From the NCBI GenBank assembly GCA_964036045.1, contig OZ038384.1, positions 63,709,355 through 63,773,354 of the forward strand: DNA of 64,000 bases, in the 5' to 3' direction. Positions 1 to 12,148 of the stretch are shown here, one piece after another. The DNA is from Eutreptiella sp. 'Long Island Sound 2002' (lineage: Eukaryota; Euglenozoa; Euglenophyceae; Eutreptiales; Eutreptiaceae). The notes beneath the pieces were generated by a model, which ran no database searches, had not been told where the DNA came from, and worked only from the letters and a program-made list of their open reading frames with translations. Every line of letters begins with the position of its first letter. Positions within the stretch are counted from its first letter, which is position 1. The position numbers and the translations under genes were made by a program.

Positions 1-857
1 TACACCTGCGGCGCCATTCCATACTCCGTGAGCTGAACTCCACGGTCTCCTCTGGACTTGGCACCCACAGCTTGCACCGCTTGGACGATCCGATCCTCTT
101 CCTCAGCATAGTCCGTGGACAGCCATGTGAGGCATTCATCATCCTCACGGACCAGCGTTGCACGATGGGGAAGGGCTCCAATGGCGTTTGCCACCATGAA
201 GTCATACCCCATGATCATGTCCCAATCTGTAATGTCGGCCACATAGAAGTTCCCGGATAGAGTGCTTCTCTTCGCCTGATTAGGGCGGTTCAAGCCCTCA
301 TGCTCCGAGAATTCCATACTGATGGTGGCCTCATGGGTGCCACCACCCATAATCTCTCCGTTGGCGACCTTCAGGCGGACCGGTCTCCGGCTGGGCTGCA
401 GGAGTTCCTCCTTGAACAACCCTCTCCGGACCAGGCTCACCTGGGCACCCGTATCCACTAACACATCCACCACCTTCTCCTCTCGTCCGCACCGTACTCG
501 CACTTTCAAGTGCAACTGCCGCTCGTCGCCATGCGGTGTATGGACGACTCTCACAGCATGCAACTCTAGCACGTCCGGGTGCATCAGGACTTCAAGGGTA
601 TGGTCACGGATGGTGTAGATCTTGGGTTGGTCCTGCCCGTCCACGGGGCTCTCCGTGGTCGCTTCTTCCTTCTTGCCATGTCCCGTACCCACATGTACTT
701 CCCTTGGCAGGGCGCTCCAGGGGTTGGGAGTGGCAAAGCTCAGTGGTTTTGGCTCTTCTGGAGCCTTCTTCGGCACCCGATGTGCCTTCGCTTTCTCTGG
801 GATTCCACTGATTTTCGGAGGAGAGACCTCCGAGGTCCCACTCCCGTGGGGGCTCCT
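1..857 (-). CDS. Element A: retropepsin region of gypsy pol (partial)
   Basis: This is the protease segment of a Ty3/gypsy polyprotein. It would act as a dimeric aspartic protease cleaving Gag-Pol in the particle. On the minus strand the frame is open from the gag stop at 858-860 to the window edge, at least 285 codons. The catalytic D-T-G triplet lies at 447-455 in the context VLVDTGAQVSLV, followed by the RPVRLKVANG segment, which is also found in elements B and C, and a DWDMIMGYDF segment. RT, RNase H and integrase would lie before base 1. It is in the same frame as the end of gag, separated only by an amber codon. Assignment as retropepsin is secure from the motif; whether the element is active cannot be judged from a truncated copy. 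Confidence 0.85.
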
Positions 858-860
858 CTA
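858..860 (-). promoter_or_regulatory. Candidate readthrough amber codon between gag and pol of element A
   Basis: The zinc-knuckle frame of gag ends in TAG. It is followed, in the same frame, by AGG AGC CCC and then an open frame running into the protease. Element C has TAG CGG AGC CCC at the homologous position, although its gag is otherwise strongly diverged. Element B has TGG there. Conservation of an amber codon plus the downstream R-S-P codons suggests Gag-Pol synthesis by stop-codon readthrough, but two independent mutations cannot be excluded. Confidence 0.45.
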
Positions 861-3800
861 GACTTGGCTTCCCGCAGCCCCTTCCGGCTGCGATCCGCCA
901 GGACTTTGTCCACCACGTTGCTGGGCTTTGAGTTCCTCCAACGTTTTCAACATTTCCTCAGCAACCTCCTCGATCGACCTCACTCGTCGGTCTTGGCCAG
1001 GTCCACCACCATAGCCTCTTCCTCCGCCTTTTCCTTGGCCTTTGCCTTGGCCTTTTCCCCCGTCTCCGCCCTTCGCCTTCCAGTCGGAAATCCGCTGCTC
1101 CTTGGGCTTCTTCTCGGGGTGGGCGGCGAAGTAGGCCTTCTTGTCCGCCTCATACACCTTGCACTGACGGTGGTCATGTGCATGGTTGTTTCCCTTGCCA
1201 TAACAGACCCAGCACCCGTCGTGCTGAGACCTGTAGGGTTCCCGATCCTCCTTGGTCCTTCTCTGTTCTTCCTGGGTCCCACCTGGCGCCATCTGCACCG
1301 ATCCTGCCCATGGTTCCTCACGTTGTGCGCCACAAACGCGAAGAAATGGGCCTCCTCGTGATCCTCCCGGGACCAGTGGTCTTGGCCACTTCCACTACCA
1401 TCCTCCGCGGAGTTGGCCGTGTCCTCCTGGATTTCCCGATGATGGCGGTCTTCTCGGTGGCCTCGTTGTCCATGACCATGTCGATCCTGTACGTGGGCCT
1501 CGTTCTTCGCATTGAGCTTCAACTCTACCGTGATGTACTTCACGATCTCGTCAAGGCTCATGCGGGCGAAGATTACCTGCATCCTCAGCGGCTCCCCGCG
1601 CCTCCACTCCACGTTGTTGAGGCGCAGCAACCTTTGCCCCATGGAGTCTCCGAACACCTCCACGTACACGGCGTTCTTCAGTCCCAACATCCGGTTGGGC
1701 TCGCCCAGGTTCCTCCTGAAGAACTCCATGATACCCGCCTGGGTATCCTCCGCCGCCATGATCCTCACCGCCACGCGCTTCTTCGCCCTCTTCTTCTCCT
1801 CGTCCTCCACTCTCCTCTTCCAATTGCCGGGGAGGACGTCCTTCAGCAAGTGGGGGATTTCACTGGCCTCGTTCCAGTCTTCCACCAACTTGAGGCATCT
1901 GCGGTACTTCCGCAGATACCGGTTCCACTCCCGGACCCGCAACTCACCGCGGTCCAGCGGCAGCGGAATGGACCACAGGTCCTCCAGCTTCTGATTCGGA
2001 GCGTCCACCCGCTCCTCATCCTCCAACCACTGGAGGCAGGCCTGCTCCGTACGGATCAATCCTTCCCGGTTCTCATCCCGCAGCTCCTCCTTCAGGTCCT
2101 GCGCCAGTTGGTGTGGGAATGTCCGACATACCCACTTGTCCCGCGGCGCTCCCCGCATCTCGCCGACGACCTCCTCGGCGAAGTCCTCCCAGTCCAGGAT
2201 GAAGTCATCCAGCTTGGAAGGGTTGCCATCGTAGTAGGGGATTTTGATTCCCCTGAGCTCGTCGATCCTGATGGCGTCTCCGACGTCTCCAGTCACCACT
2301 CCACCGAGACGGATACCATCTGTGGCCGGGGGGTGTGAGTACACTCCCCGTACATCCCTCTCCTCCATGGAGTGCGGTCCAGTTGGGCCTGAACCCATGG
2401 GGTTTGGAATGCGGGAAGGATTTGCTCCATCGGCCGTCCATATCCCCGTATTGGGGTCCTTCGCCCACAGGTTTCCGCCTGGATGACCTCGACCATGTCC
2501 GTCGGCGCTTCCCATGGTTCGCCCCTGCATGGTGTGGTTCTCGATCTTCTCTTCCGCATACACTACCATATTCGTCGTGATCGGTACATCCTGGGCGGCA
2601 TGGGGCATCTGTACCGTCAGGCTCCTCGGGTCCGTGGTTACGTGCCCTTCCCGCATGGACCCAGCCGGTGCCGTGTGTTCCCCGAGCATTGTCAATTCGT
2701 TGAACATGGGAACAAATGGCAGCGCACCCGGGTCAACACGCGGAGGCGCGTAGGGTGCCTCTGCGGGGCCGCCCATGGGTTTCTCCATGGCGCTCCTGAG
2801 GGTCTTAACCCGCTCCACCAGCTCTACCGCGGCCGGCTTTGCCGGGAGCTCCGGACCCGAGGCGAGGGGCTGTCGCTCCTCTAGCCTTCTCAGGCGTCCC
2901 GACATGTCCTCCACTAAGTGGAGGAGGCTGTCCACCACTTGCTGCTGCTTCTGCAGGGCCAGCTCCAGATTCTCCCGGTACCGGGCCTGATCCGCTCGCA
3001 GCTCCTCCATGTGGTTCTCCGCGGCTGACTGGTCGTCCAGGATCCCCGCGACGTCCTCCTCTAGACCGTCCTTGGCGTTGTCCAGGCGGTCAAGGCGATG
3101 CACGATGGCGTCCATCCCCATCTTCGGGTACTTGCCCATGAGGAAGGACACGTGCTCGCAGTGGCACTCAGCGTGCTTTCCGCCGGATTCAGCGCATCCC
3201 GCGGTTCCCGGCACCTCAGACTCATCACCCATAGGCGTATCGCCTATGGCGTCCGTCTCTGGTCCCGTGTGCCGGGGCACAGGTGCCGTCCGGGCCCTGG
3301 CTGGCCTCTCCAAGCCCTCGGCATCGTGCTTCAGGGCGGGCTCGGGGGCCGTATGCGCCCTGGCGATCGGCGCGGACATCTCCGGCTCCGAAGGTGGCTC
3401 GTAGGCTGTCCGATAGCCCTCGGAGTGCCCCTCGGATTCCCACAGCCTGACCGGGCTGGGGTCCGTGTCCATAGCCCTGGCGTCCCTTGCTGCGGACTTG
3501 GGTGACCCGCGCTTCCAGTAGCGCCGGGCCCGTCCTCCACTGCTGCCTGAATGGCAGGCCTCATCAGAGTCCTCCGCGGCGGAGCGGAGGTTGCATGCCT
3601 TTCGGAAGCGACGCTCACACATGGAGACCAGGTCCTCCATGTCACGTCCACCTCTTCCCGACTGTCGTATTTCTCTTCGGGCTTCAACTTCCGGAGTTCG
3701 CCATGCTCTCGAACGTCTCGGTTCTTCTATGGCTCCAATCTCCGGCGTGGTCTCCACCGAGTCCACAATACGCACCCGGGGCGTACTTGGGCAGGGCTCA

Positions 3801-4021
3801 TAAGGGCCCAAGTCCCCGGGTCGGCGGTTGGTAGGGGCAGCAGGTAAGCCTCTGCTACCATAAAGAAAGTCCCTACCAGGACCGGCCCCCGCTGTGCCCT
3901 TCCGCCTGTAATCCCTGCTGATTTGCTCCTGATCAATGCTTGCATTTCTCAAAGTTCCGGGTCCAAAATCCAAAAATATAGAAAATCGAAAATACAATCC
4001 TCCTTCAACCCTGAGCAGCAA
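858..4021 (-). pseudogene. Element A: gag polyprotein, frameshifted near its zinc knuckle
   Basis: A minus-strand frame of 1,013 codons (4021 to 980) is a Ty3/gypsy Gag. The first ~330 residues are charged and low complexity. A helical region with LRRLEERQ follows, and the retrotransposon gag domain starts near the IKIPYYDGNPSKLDDF motif (around 2190-2250) and ends in the LEDEERVDA stretch that has counterparts in B and C (LNEQERVDA). The nucleic-acid-binding knuckle (CWVC, then HDHRQC, about 1159-1213) lies in another frame (1298 to 858), so one frameshift separates capsid and nucleocapsid near 1290. C reads both in one frame, so this is probably a private mutation. The knuckle spacing, C-x2-C followed by a His-rich gap and Cys, is wider than the usual CCHC box. 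Confidence 0.8.
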
Positions 4022-6060
4022 TCAGATCCCACAAATGCAGCAATAACCCGATCCACAATCCAATCCAAATGGCGGGCCTTCGTTCAGCACATCGATGGTC
4101 TCACGATGGTGGGCATGTACAAGAATTGCACCAAGGAAGAAAGCCCTGAAATTGACATATGAACACATATCAAGCAAAGTTGGGGATAGAGGTAAACATA
4201 CACATTCACAGCCATAAACCCCTCATTCCCTGGACTCAAGACCTTCCACTGACTCACCAACATATTACCCTGAACCAGGTCAAATGAGATGGCTGACTGC
4301 CATGTGTCACAAGTCACTACACAAACCCCAAAAATGTGTTCACTCCCAAGCCTCTGAATCCTAGCCCAATAGGGGAGGTGGCGTGTCATGGCATAGAGTG
4401 GCACTCAGGACCATGCCCTACCCTGACATAACCTTGGATGGACTTGGAGTCGAATGGGCTTAGAGAAAAGACCTATGAGTTTGAACTCATAACATGTCAA
4501 AAAACTGCCAATTCACACCATATTGGCCATATATCAAATATATGCTCAAAATTGAAGTTACTACTTATCCAAAGGCTCAAAGCATGCATGGATTCCGGGT
4601 CTAGTATTCATGGAGGATAGAGACCAAAGGCCAATGCCCATGTACATCCCCACTTTACCCTCGAAACCCCTTCGGATATGGGCGCCACGCACTGCCCAAG
4701 TCAGCCCATGATCTTGAGACCAATTCTTGTAATCCTTCATGCGCCAAGCCAAATGGAGTACGCGATCCGGCATGTGGTGGTGTTCAACTCCAAAGCCTCT
4801 GCCAACATATGAACAACATACCATGGTTGGACTCCCCATAGGCTTCTTGCTGTTTGCCGACCAGGTAAGTACACAAAACGCAAAAATGAGCAAAAATTGA
4901 GGTCAAAAACATGAAAATATGACCAAATACAAAGTTGTCATGATAGTATATCTCTATGCTCACCCATGATATCCGCTCATGATTCAATACACAAATGATT
5001 GGAACCATTTGCGAACAATTCCCCCACTTGGATCCCCAATCAGGGGCATGGAGATACCTTCGCCACTAATATCTACATGCCCCATGAAAATGGGAGTGCA
5101 CCCATGGATCTCTTTGTCAAACATACCATGAGCAATACATACGCGGTAGACTTGGTCTAGCGCTTTGAATTCCACAATTGGGACATGGGCAAAACCCTTG
5201 TCACGTATGGCTCCCCACCTCTTCGGCCACACGAAGATATATAACATGGGCGTGAGCATATCAAGACATATACCATGCATATAAAACATACCCTCAAAAG
5301 TGGCTCCCACCATGATATGCCATGCCCCTCCATGGGCATAACCTGACGTTAAAAATACGTAGGAACCCAACGAAAGTATCTATGCAACCCCAACACTCAT
5401 GCGGTACACTCCAAAGTCGCATTAAAATATTCGGTTGCACGGTCCAAGAGTTATATATCACTTTATACCCTCTTGACCATTATTCCTTGCTACACCGGGC
5501 ATGTGTACACACCAAAGGCGTTTGATGCTTCCCAAATTAACTTCAGACCAATGCGCTTGCAACGCAACCCTCTTTATTCTCTTTCCTCACACTCGCGCGT
5601 GGATATGGCTCTTCAAAGTGGTCCCACGATTCACTTTTGTTTCCCTTATATCTCCAAGTCAAATGGGTGGCAAGTATAAGGGAAACCTGATTCGGGCATA
5701 GGGAAAAGAGTATGACCACTTGAAGAAGTCCAAATCAAGTGCGGCGATGTCGAAGTCGAAAATCCGATTTCGACATCGCGAAAAATTCAGAATAAAATTT
5801 CGAGTGCTTATTTAGAAAATTGCGGAAGCAACGAACCCTTTGCTGATGAAATCTGACCCTTCAACGGAGTATCCGCCAAAATATCTGGAAATAACAGTTA
5901 ACCAATCGGTTGACGCAAAATCGCGAGCCAACTGACGGTCGCCGATACATTGACCATCAGAACGAAAGGCTGAAAAATTACGGAAACATCATGATAATAA
6001 AACCCTGTTGATTCCTGATATTCTCATATATAAATCTTCGCTGGCGGCGCCTCGGTTCTG
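4022..6060 (-). repeat. Element A 5' LTR and leader (AT-rich, no gene)
   Basis: This AT-rich stretch upstream of gag A has no credible ORF. Read on the minus strand it begins around 6060 with a block (GATTTATATATGAGAATATC) homologous to the LTR blocks at 7540, 38205 and 62705. It also shares the ATGCCC...GGGGCAT hairpin near 5320. The first ~180 bp seen in the other LTRs is missing, so it abuts the end of B's 3' LTR without a clean boundary. LTR ends and primer-binding site could not be placed. Confidence 0.55.
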
Positions 6061-6870
6061 AATATGGCTGCTCATGGCCGGAATGGCCAAACCTATCACA
6101 CTATCACATCGGGTTAGATCAGGTGGATGGGAGAGTATGATATCAGCCAATGGCGGCTTGCCGGCACATAGATACACACCCCAAGTGACCCCAAGATGGC
6201 CACGGGGGTCCGAACCGGCTTCACAACATGGCGGCCACGGTGTGCCAAGCCCAAGAGGAGTTATTCGCCGGGTCCAAGATATGTTGGGCACCGAAGTATG
6301 TACCCTCATATCATACTTGGGTCATGATGTCAATTGAGCGCAACGTTGGAAAACACGGTCGCCACTTGATATCATGACGGGCCAAAAACGGCAAAATTGG
6401 CACAAAGATACACAAAAGTGCCTTGAAAGGCGCACAATTATATTAGAATATATTCAGCATGGATCGTGCAATCAACTAATCCTTCTAAACATAATGACTT
6501 GACACCAATGACCTCCGATCCCACATATGTGCTCCACTTGGGGCGCTTTGAAAGGTTACGAGCGCTGCCTTCCAAGTGGGCACATGAAAATATGGGAAAT
6601 TGCAAAACACACACCTTGCTCCCAACGCATCGCTTTGGGATCGCCACACAAGCTTCCCTTCACGAATGTTAGGCTTGCAATTGATCGTGGGGAGTATGGA
6701 GAAGGGGCTTACACAATATGAGGTCCATTGGCGGGTTCGGCTTGGAACGATGGACCCGCCAAATGGGCACGCAACACAACACATGGCACATACGACATAT
6801 TGCCCAAAAAGGTAGCTCCCCCCACGATATGTCATGCCCCTCCAAGGGCATAACTTTGTGTCAATCGCTC

Positions 6871-6895
6871 ATAGGAACTCAAGGAGAGTTCCTAT
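6871..6895 (-). other. Conserved LTR hairpin (element B copy)
   Basis: ATAGGAACTC and GAGTTCCTAT form a perfect 10-bp stem around a 5-base loop. The same stem with a different loop is found at 38861-38885 and 63358-63382 in element C. Confidence 0.7.
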
Positions 6896-7634
6896 GCAAC
6901 ACCAACACTTGCGCGCTACACTCGAAAGTTATCTTAACGCACGCAATATCATGGCCATAGAGTTACAACGCAAACTCTACCCTCTTGACCATGATCCATT
7001 ACACTAGCGCGCACGTGTGGAGACGCAAGGCATATGATGCTTCCTAAATTACGTCGGGAGTATTGTGAATACATCCCACGTTTCCTTATTGTCATTCCTC
7101 GCAAGCAACACGAGATATGACCTTCACAAGTGGCCTCAGGAATCAACTGTGTTTTGCCCATATCTTTAAGACAAATGGAGGGCAGGATAAAAGGAAAGTT
7201 GATTCGTGCATAGGGAAGCACGTAGGTCCACTCGAAAGAGGTCAAATCAAGTGCGGGGATGTCGAAGTCGAAAATCTGATTTCGACATCCTGAAAAATTC
7301 GGATTAAGGTTGCGAGTGTAAGATGTGAAAATTGCGGAAGCATCCATGCAGTTCCTGAAGACTTTGGAGCCTCCGTGACGGATGGCGTTAAAATTTCCAT
7401 TAATAACAGTGAAACTGGCGGTTACGCTAAAGTCGCGATCCAACCGCCAGCAGTCAAAACAGTGAATGTCAGAACGGAAGCGTAAAAATTGACGGAAACA
7501 ATATGAAAATAAAACCCTGTTGATTCCTGATATTCTGATACACAAATCTCCGCTGGCGTTGCATCGGTTGCCGATGCGGGGCTTTACGGCACGGAACACG
7601 CCCCTGCCGGGCTCGCACCGGGCGTCAACGGGCG

Positions 7635-7707
7635 CCTTCCGTACATGGGGTTAGTGGACCGGAGACCGGTCTTCCCTTCCGTACTTGGGGTTAGTGGACC
7701 GGAGACC
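7635..7707 (-). repeat. Two 33-bp direct repeats in the B LTR
   Basis: Units at 7635-7667 and 7675-7707 repeat a GGTCTCCGGTCCACTAACCC core with a 40-bp period. The same pair occurs at 38049-38121 and 62546-62618 in element C. One B unit has a single change (ACTTGG for ACATGG). They precede the TATA-like block in every LTR copy. Confidence 0.8.
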
Positions 7708-7740
7708 GGTTGTATGCCGTAACCTAGCCATGGGGTTCTG

Positions 7741-8692
7741 GGTACCGCTTCAAGGACACCGGAGGTCGCCACCCGACTGCAACTGCGTCTGCGAGTCGGT
7801 AGGCTCACACTGGGGCTGACAGTGGCGGAACGCTGGGAGTGTAGTCAGGCAACTGGGCCTCCCGCCTGGCGCCATCAGGATCTCAGCACATCACAGCCAC
7901 TAGGTCACACGGTATCACGGGCACTCAAACATGACAATCTGTACTTCGGTACTGGTCCAGGCTGGACCTCATGTAAGAGCATGTACACAGCAACTCAAGC
8001 CGCCCTCGTATTCCGATTCATGTCCCCTGGGGGGGGAAAAAGTCCACATTTCGGTGATGGGCTGATAACACTTAACATACAGATGCACATATCCTGGGGG
8101 GCGGGAAAGTAAGCAAGAAATGGGTAAATAGGCGTGTAAACACACTCTGGATAGAGCGCCAAACCACGCCCCGGTTAGGATGAGGCATATGCAGGAGGGT
8201 GGACAGAAAAACGCCTGAGTTCAGGCCATATATAGTCTGCAGACACACATAGACTGGTCTGGATCCCGCAAGTGCCATGGGACCAGACCACACATCCAGA
8301 AATCGCAATGCCGATGACAGCGGCATCCGGTGCGCAACGTCGTATGGGCCTTAAGGCCTCAATCTGGGATAACGAAGGGGGGGCCATCCGCCCTGGTTTC
8401 CAACGAATTCAACAGGGGGGTATGGCCGTCCGAGCGCGCTAGGGAAATGTCAGCAGGAAAATGCTTACGGACAATGTTTGCCGAAAGCATCTAAGCCTGA
8501 GCTGAGCACCCGGCGTGTGCACACTCCAGCCCCCTCAAATTGCAATGATATGCTTTGCAATGTCATGGAGCGTGGATTCCTCTACACTGGAAGGTCCAGT
8601 GATGCTCACAGGGGAGAGCCCAGGGCGGTGATCAGGCACCTCTGGCTGCAATTGCCCGGGTGAGTGCTGCCAAGTCCGAGACATGGAGCTTG
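7741..8692 (-). other. Element B pol tail (8632-8692) and 3' UTR
   Basis: On the minus strand the last ~20 codons of the chromodomain integrase (KLHVSDLAALTRAIAARGA, stop at 8632-8634) continue the frame that is broken off at 16858 by the LINE-like insertion. The remaining ~890 bp is 3' untranslated sequence that aligns by eye with 61019-61860 of element C, including the CCACTGTCAGCCCCAGTGTG segment. I see no gene in it. Confidence 0.7.
8676..8692. repeat. 17-bp target-site duplication, left copy
   Basis: CCGAGACATGGAGCTTG is repeated exactly at 16858-16874. Outside both copies the sequence is gypsy chromodomain tail, so the bases between them are an insertion. Confidence 0.85.
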
Positions 8693-11453
8693 GTCTTGTG
8701 GTTTGAGGTTTGAGGTTTGATTTTGCGGGTACTAGACGCCTTTCGGCCCTGGGGGGCCACCTGGTCGGGCCGAGTGATATCCTCCCTACGGGTCCTAGTG
8801 GGGGGCCCTCCAAGACGCACCTCCTGCCTGGTAGCGGAGTCCCCCGGGCTCACAGGGCTCGGAGCTCCGTCCTTCCCCGGCTTCCCCGTTTCGCCACTCC
8901 CCGGTCAGTGCATCAATTCGCAGCGGTCGCTGCGGGCGCTTACCCACTGCGTCGCCCCCCTAATGCGTGGTCGCCCGGGGCGCCGGCGCCGCCGGGCCCG
9001 TGCTACTGGCTTGTCGCCAGTGGGACCCCTTTGGGCTGGCGCGGAGGCTGCCTAGCCTAGGGGCTGGGGCGTGGCGCTGTGCGCCACTACTGCCTTGGCG
9101 GTTGCAGTGCCCCGTCTGTGTGTTCGCGGCGCTCGCGGCCGGTTCGGGGGGTTCGGGCCGCCACCTCTTGTTGTGTCTCTCTCGTTTCCCCCTTCCCGCC
9201 CCGCGTGTTCCGCGCTGCGTGTGGCGGGCCGTCCCCTCCGGGTGTCCGTTACCCTCGCTCGCTGGTATGCCATTCCACGCGGTCTGTGCGTTCCGCGCGC
9301 TCGGTCCGGTTGCCCTTCTGGTAGTCCCCGCGTGCCCCTTTTGTGTGTGTGCGCTCGCGCTCCCGCAGCTTCCGCCCCCCCCCCCCTGGGTGGTGTGGCG
9401 TGCGCACCTCGCGTGGTCCCGGCACTGGGCGCTGGTAGGGCCGTTCCACGTGGTCCGTGCCCCTCCGTGTGTCCTGCCCCGGTCCCTTGCTCCGTCTGGC
9501 GTGCTTTGGGGGGGGCGGTCCGGTCCCGGTTCCCCCCTACTTGGCTTGGGGTTGTGGGGGTGGCGGTAGGGCGTCCCCGGGGGGGGGTGCCTTCTACTGT
9601 TGCGAGGGGCGTCTGGGGTCAGGCGCTCCCCCTCCCCCGACTGCCCGCCCACTGGGCAGGCTGTTTGGGTCCGCGATCCACGTGTTGTGGGCGCGGGCGT
9701 GCGGGTGTGTGGGCCCTTCTCTGTCCCCTCGGCCTGCACGCCCTGTGGGGGCTGCGCGCCGCGGGGCGGGTCCGTGGCGTTCGTGTGCCGGGGGGCGGGC
9801 TGGGGGGGGGGGGGGGTGTGCGCCGTACCCCCCGTTTGTGCGGCCGGGGGGGGGCCTGTAGGGCGGGGGGTCGCTCTGCCTCGTTCCGTCCCTCTGCCTT
9901 CCCTGGGCAGGCGACAAAGCGGGTGTCACTGGCGTCGTGCTGTCCATGGGGGGCGTGGCCCCCCATACCACTCCGGTTTGTGCTCACCCGCCTTCTCTGT
10001 GCGCGATCTGTGCGGCGTCCTGGCGCGTTGGCGCGGGCTCCCTTGTTTTCCGCGGCCCCCGTGGGAGCCGGCGGCTGGGGCGGGGGGGCGGGTCGCGCTC
10101 TGGCTCCTCTCTCGGCCGGGGGGGGGACCATCCCCCCTGCCTCGGGGGGTGGGGGCCGGGGCTACCGCGGCTCGCGGGCCGGTGGGGGGGTGGGGGGGGG
10201 GGGGTCGCGCCGCGGCCTCTGTGCTCCCTGGGTGGCAGCCTGCGGTACTCAATCCCGGCCCCCCTCGTGTCGTCGGCGCACTCCCTTCCGGCGTGCGCGT
10301 GCGGTCGGGGTCGCAGTGCCCCTCCGGGTCGGGGGGGGGTGAGGGGCGGCCCCTGAACCCCCCCTCTGCCCTCCCTGAGTGGGCTGTGGTCACAGGAGGG
10401 TCATGTGGGGCGCGGCCCCCATACTGTTCTGTTGCGCGCGTTGCTCCGGCACGCTGGTGTGGGCTCGCCCCGCGGCCGCGACCCCCGCGGGAGCAGGTAA
10501 AGCCGCATCCCCCCCCCCCGCGTCGCGGTCCCTTCTGGGGGGGGGGGGGCGTCCCCTCGGCTCCGGTGGGGCGGGGGGCCGCCCCTGTGGCTCCCTAGCT
10601 GGGGGGGATGCCGGGGGGGGGGGGCTTGGGGGGCCGCCCCCCCGCCCCCCCGCCCCGTCGGGCGTCGGCCTGCCTTCTGTTGCCCCAGGCGTGCCTCCCC
10701 GGGGTATACTCGTGCCGTGGGGGTTGCCGGGCGGCCGCGGGCGTCGGGCGCGGTCCGGTCGGCCGCAGACGGGTTAGTGCGGCGGGACGGGGGGGGAGGG
10801 GGGGGGAACCCCCCCGCCCTGGTTCGCGCCCCCGTCTTCCCCGGGCCGGCCTCTGATAAGGCCGCTTCTTTTGCGCCGTCCTGGGCATCGCCGATCCGCT
10901 GTCGGCCGGCAGCAGGCAGGGCGTGTGGGCGCCTGCCTATGCCGTGGTGCCCCCGCGCCCCGGGTGCAGCGGCCTCTTCGGGGGGGGGGTGGGGCCGCCG
11001 TTTCTTCGGTCTGCCTCCGTCCGCTCTGGGGCCTGGGTCGGAGGGGGGGGGGGGAAGTGGGGGGGGCCCTCTGGTCCCCTGGCGACGCCTCCTGACGGCC
11101 GGGGGGGGGGCGGCATGGCGGTCCCGGCCCCGGGGGCCAGCCATCGGCTGGGGGGTCGCACCCTTCCCCCGCCCCCCTCTACCTAGAGCGGGACCCTCGT
11201 GCAGGCCCTCGCTGGGGCCCCTCATCCCCCCGGCCGTCGTCGTGTGGCGCTGGCCGGCCGGGGGCGGCCGTGAGGGTTAGCGGTCAGCGGTTAGCGGGCT
11301 GCGGGGCAGCAGGTTCCCCCCCGCGCTCGTTGTCTCCGCCCTCCCCCCCGCGGGAGGTGGCGCGCTCTCCTGCGTCATGCCGTACCGTGGGGGGGGCGTG
11401 GGTCGGGGGGCCTAGCTCCCCCCCCCACTTTCACGCGTCCGCCGTCTGGGCCG
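8693..11453 (-). other. C-rich 3' part of the LINE-like insertion, no credible gene
   Basis: This ~2.7-kb stretch has extreme strand asymmetry, with long G runs on the plus strand (for example near 9806, 10195, 10540, 10615 and 11050). It lacks stops in several frames simply because of composition. ORFs of 100-420 codons on both strands here are proline/arginine or glycine/alanine strings without recognisable domains. I treat it as untranslated 3' sequence ending in the TCAAACC tail. Confidence 0.55.
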
Positions 11454-11819
11454 TCACCTGCGCCGCCGCTTGTGTGGGGGCTGGGGCTGTGGCGGCGGCG
11501 GGTTGCGCCGGCGGTAGCGCCAGTGGGCGAGGGCGCTGCGCAAGGCCCGGGGGAGCCAGTTGTTGGCGTCCGCATCCGTGATGCGGAGCACCGCTCCCCC
11601 TTCCAGGAAGGCCGGCCACGTCGGCTCCCTGTTGGGCCACGCCGCCCGGATCACTGACCTGAGGACCCTCTCATGGTCCTCTGGGGCTGCCCACCCCCCC
11701 GGGGGTACCTCTCGGTTTCCTCCGTCTCTCCGGAGGAGCACGGCATCGAAGGGCCGGTTCCTCAACCCCCTGGTGGTCCCCTGTTTGGCCCAGCACAACC
11801 ACCCGTACACCTCCCCCAC
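11454..11819 (-). CDS. LINE-like insertion: small ORF with ordinary protein composition
   Basis: This is a 121-codon minus-strand ORF. The frame reads like normal protein upstream of the start as well, with WDWGTVPDP before it. It includes CWAKQGT, DAVLLRRDGG and LPRALRSALAHWRYRRR, and ends in a basic tail. It is probably the C-terminal part of the second ORF starting at 14770, reached after one or more frame changes. I do not recognise a family. The normal amino-acid mix contrasts with the surrounding low-complexity frames, and that contrast is the main reason to list it. Confidence 0.35.
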   Translation of the reverse strand: MGEVYGWLCWAKQGTTRGLRNRPFDAVLLRRDGGNREVPPGGWAAPEDHERVLRSVIRAAWPNREPTWPAFLEGGAVLRITDADANNWLPRALRSALAHWRYRRRNPPPPQPQPPHKRRRR

Positions 11820-12073
11820 CAGGGGGAGGGCCTCCTTCCCCAGAGGGTCAGGGACCGTGCCCCAGTCCCAGTCCGACGGCCGGGCCCCCTCTGCCCCTCG
11901 CGCCGGCTCCCCTTGCTACCCCTGTGCCTGCGGCGCCGATGCCGCGCCCCGCCCCCCCTCTGCCGAGGCCATCCGCGCCGGCTCCGCTCTCGGCGCGGGT
12001 GGGGCTGGCTCGTGGTGGGGTCGTGGGGGTTTGGGGGGGACGAGCTCGCCAGCGTCAGGGTCGATGTTGTAGA

Positions 12074-12106
12074 GGTGGTGGTGGTGGTGGTGGTGGTGGT
12101 GGTGGG
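12074..12106. repeat. (GGT)n microsatellite
   Basis: About eleven GGT units lie on the plus strand. On the minus strand they encode a polyhistidine run in a frame (12548 to 11916) that continues toward the small ORF at 11454-11819. Confidence 0.9.
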
Positions 12107-12148
12107 TGTGGTGCGCCGGCATCTGTTGGATGCCGGGGGGGATGCACC

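Larger units (their letters stand above)
6061..7740 (-). repeat. Element B 3' LTR (5' end deleted)
   Basis: Read on the minus strand, this matches the LTR of element C (38022-39530 and 62520-64000) from the CCCATGGCTAGG segment onward, including two 33-bp direct repeats, the TATATA-like block, the AT-rich middle and the 10-bp hairpin. Homology with C stops near 6232. The normal LTR start (TGTGACACCC in C at 62407) and about 620 bp around it are missing in B, where the 3' UTR joins the LTR interior near 7755. The copy is therefore internally deleted. Confidence 0.65.

Noticed and set aside
9071-10598. Plus-strand ORFs of 332-423 codons in the G-rich region
   Set aside because: They are strings of Gly, Arg, Pro and Ala with comparable open frames on the other strand, which is what extreme GC skew produces; no domain-like segment.
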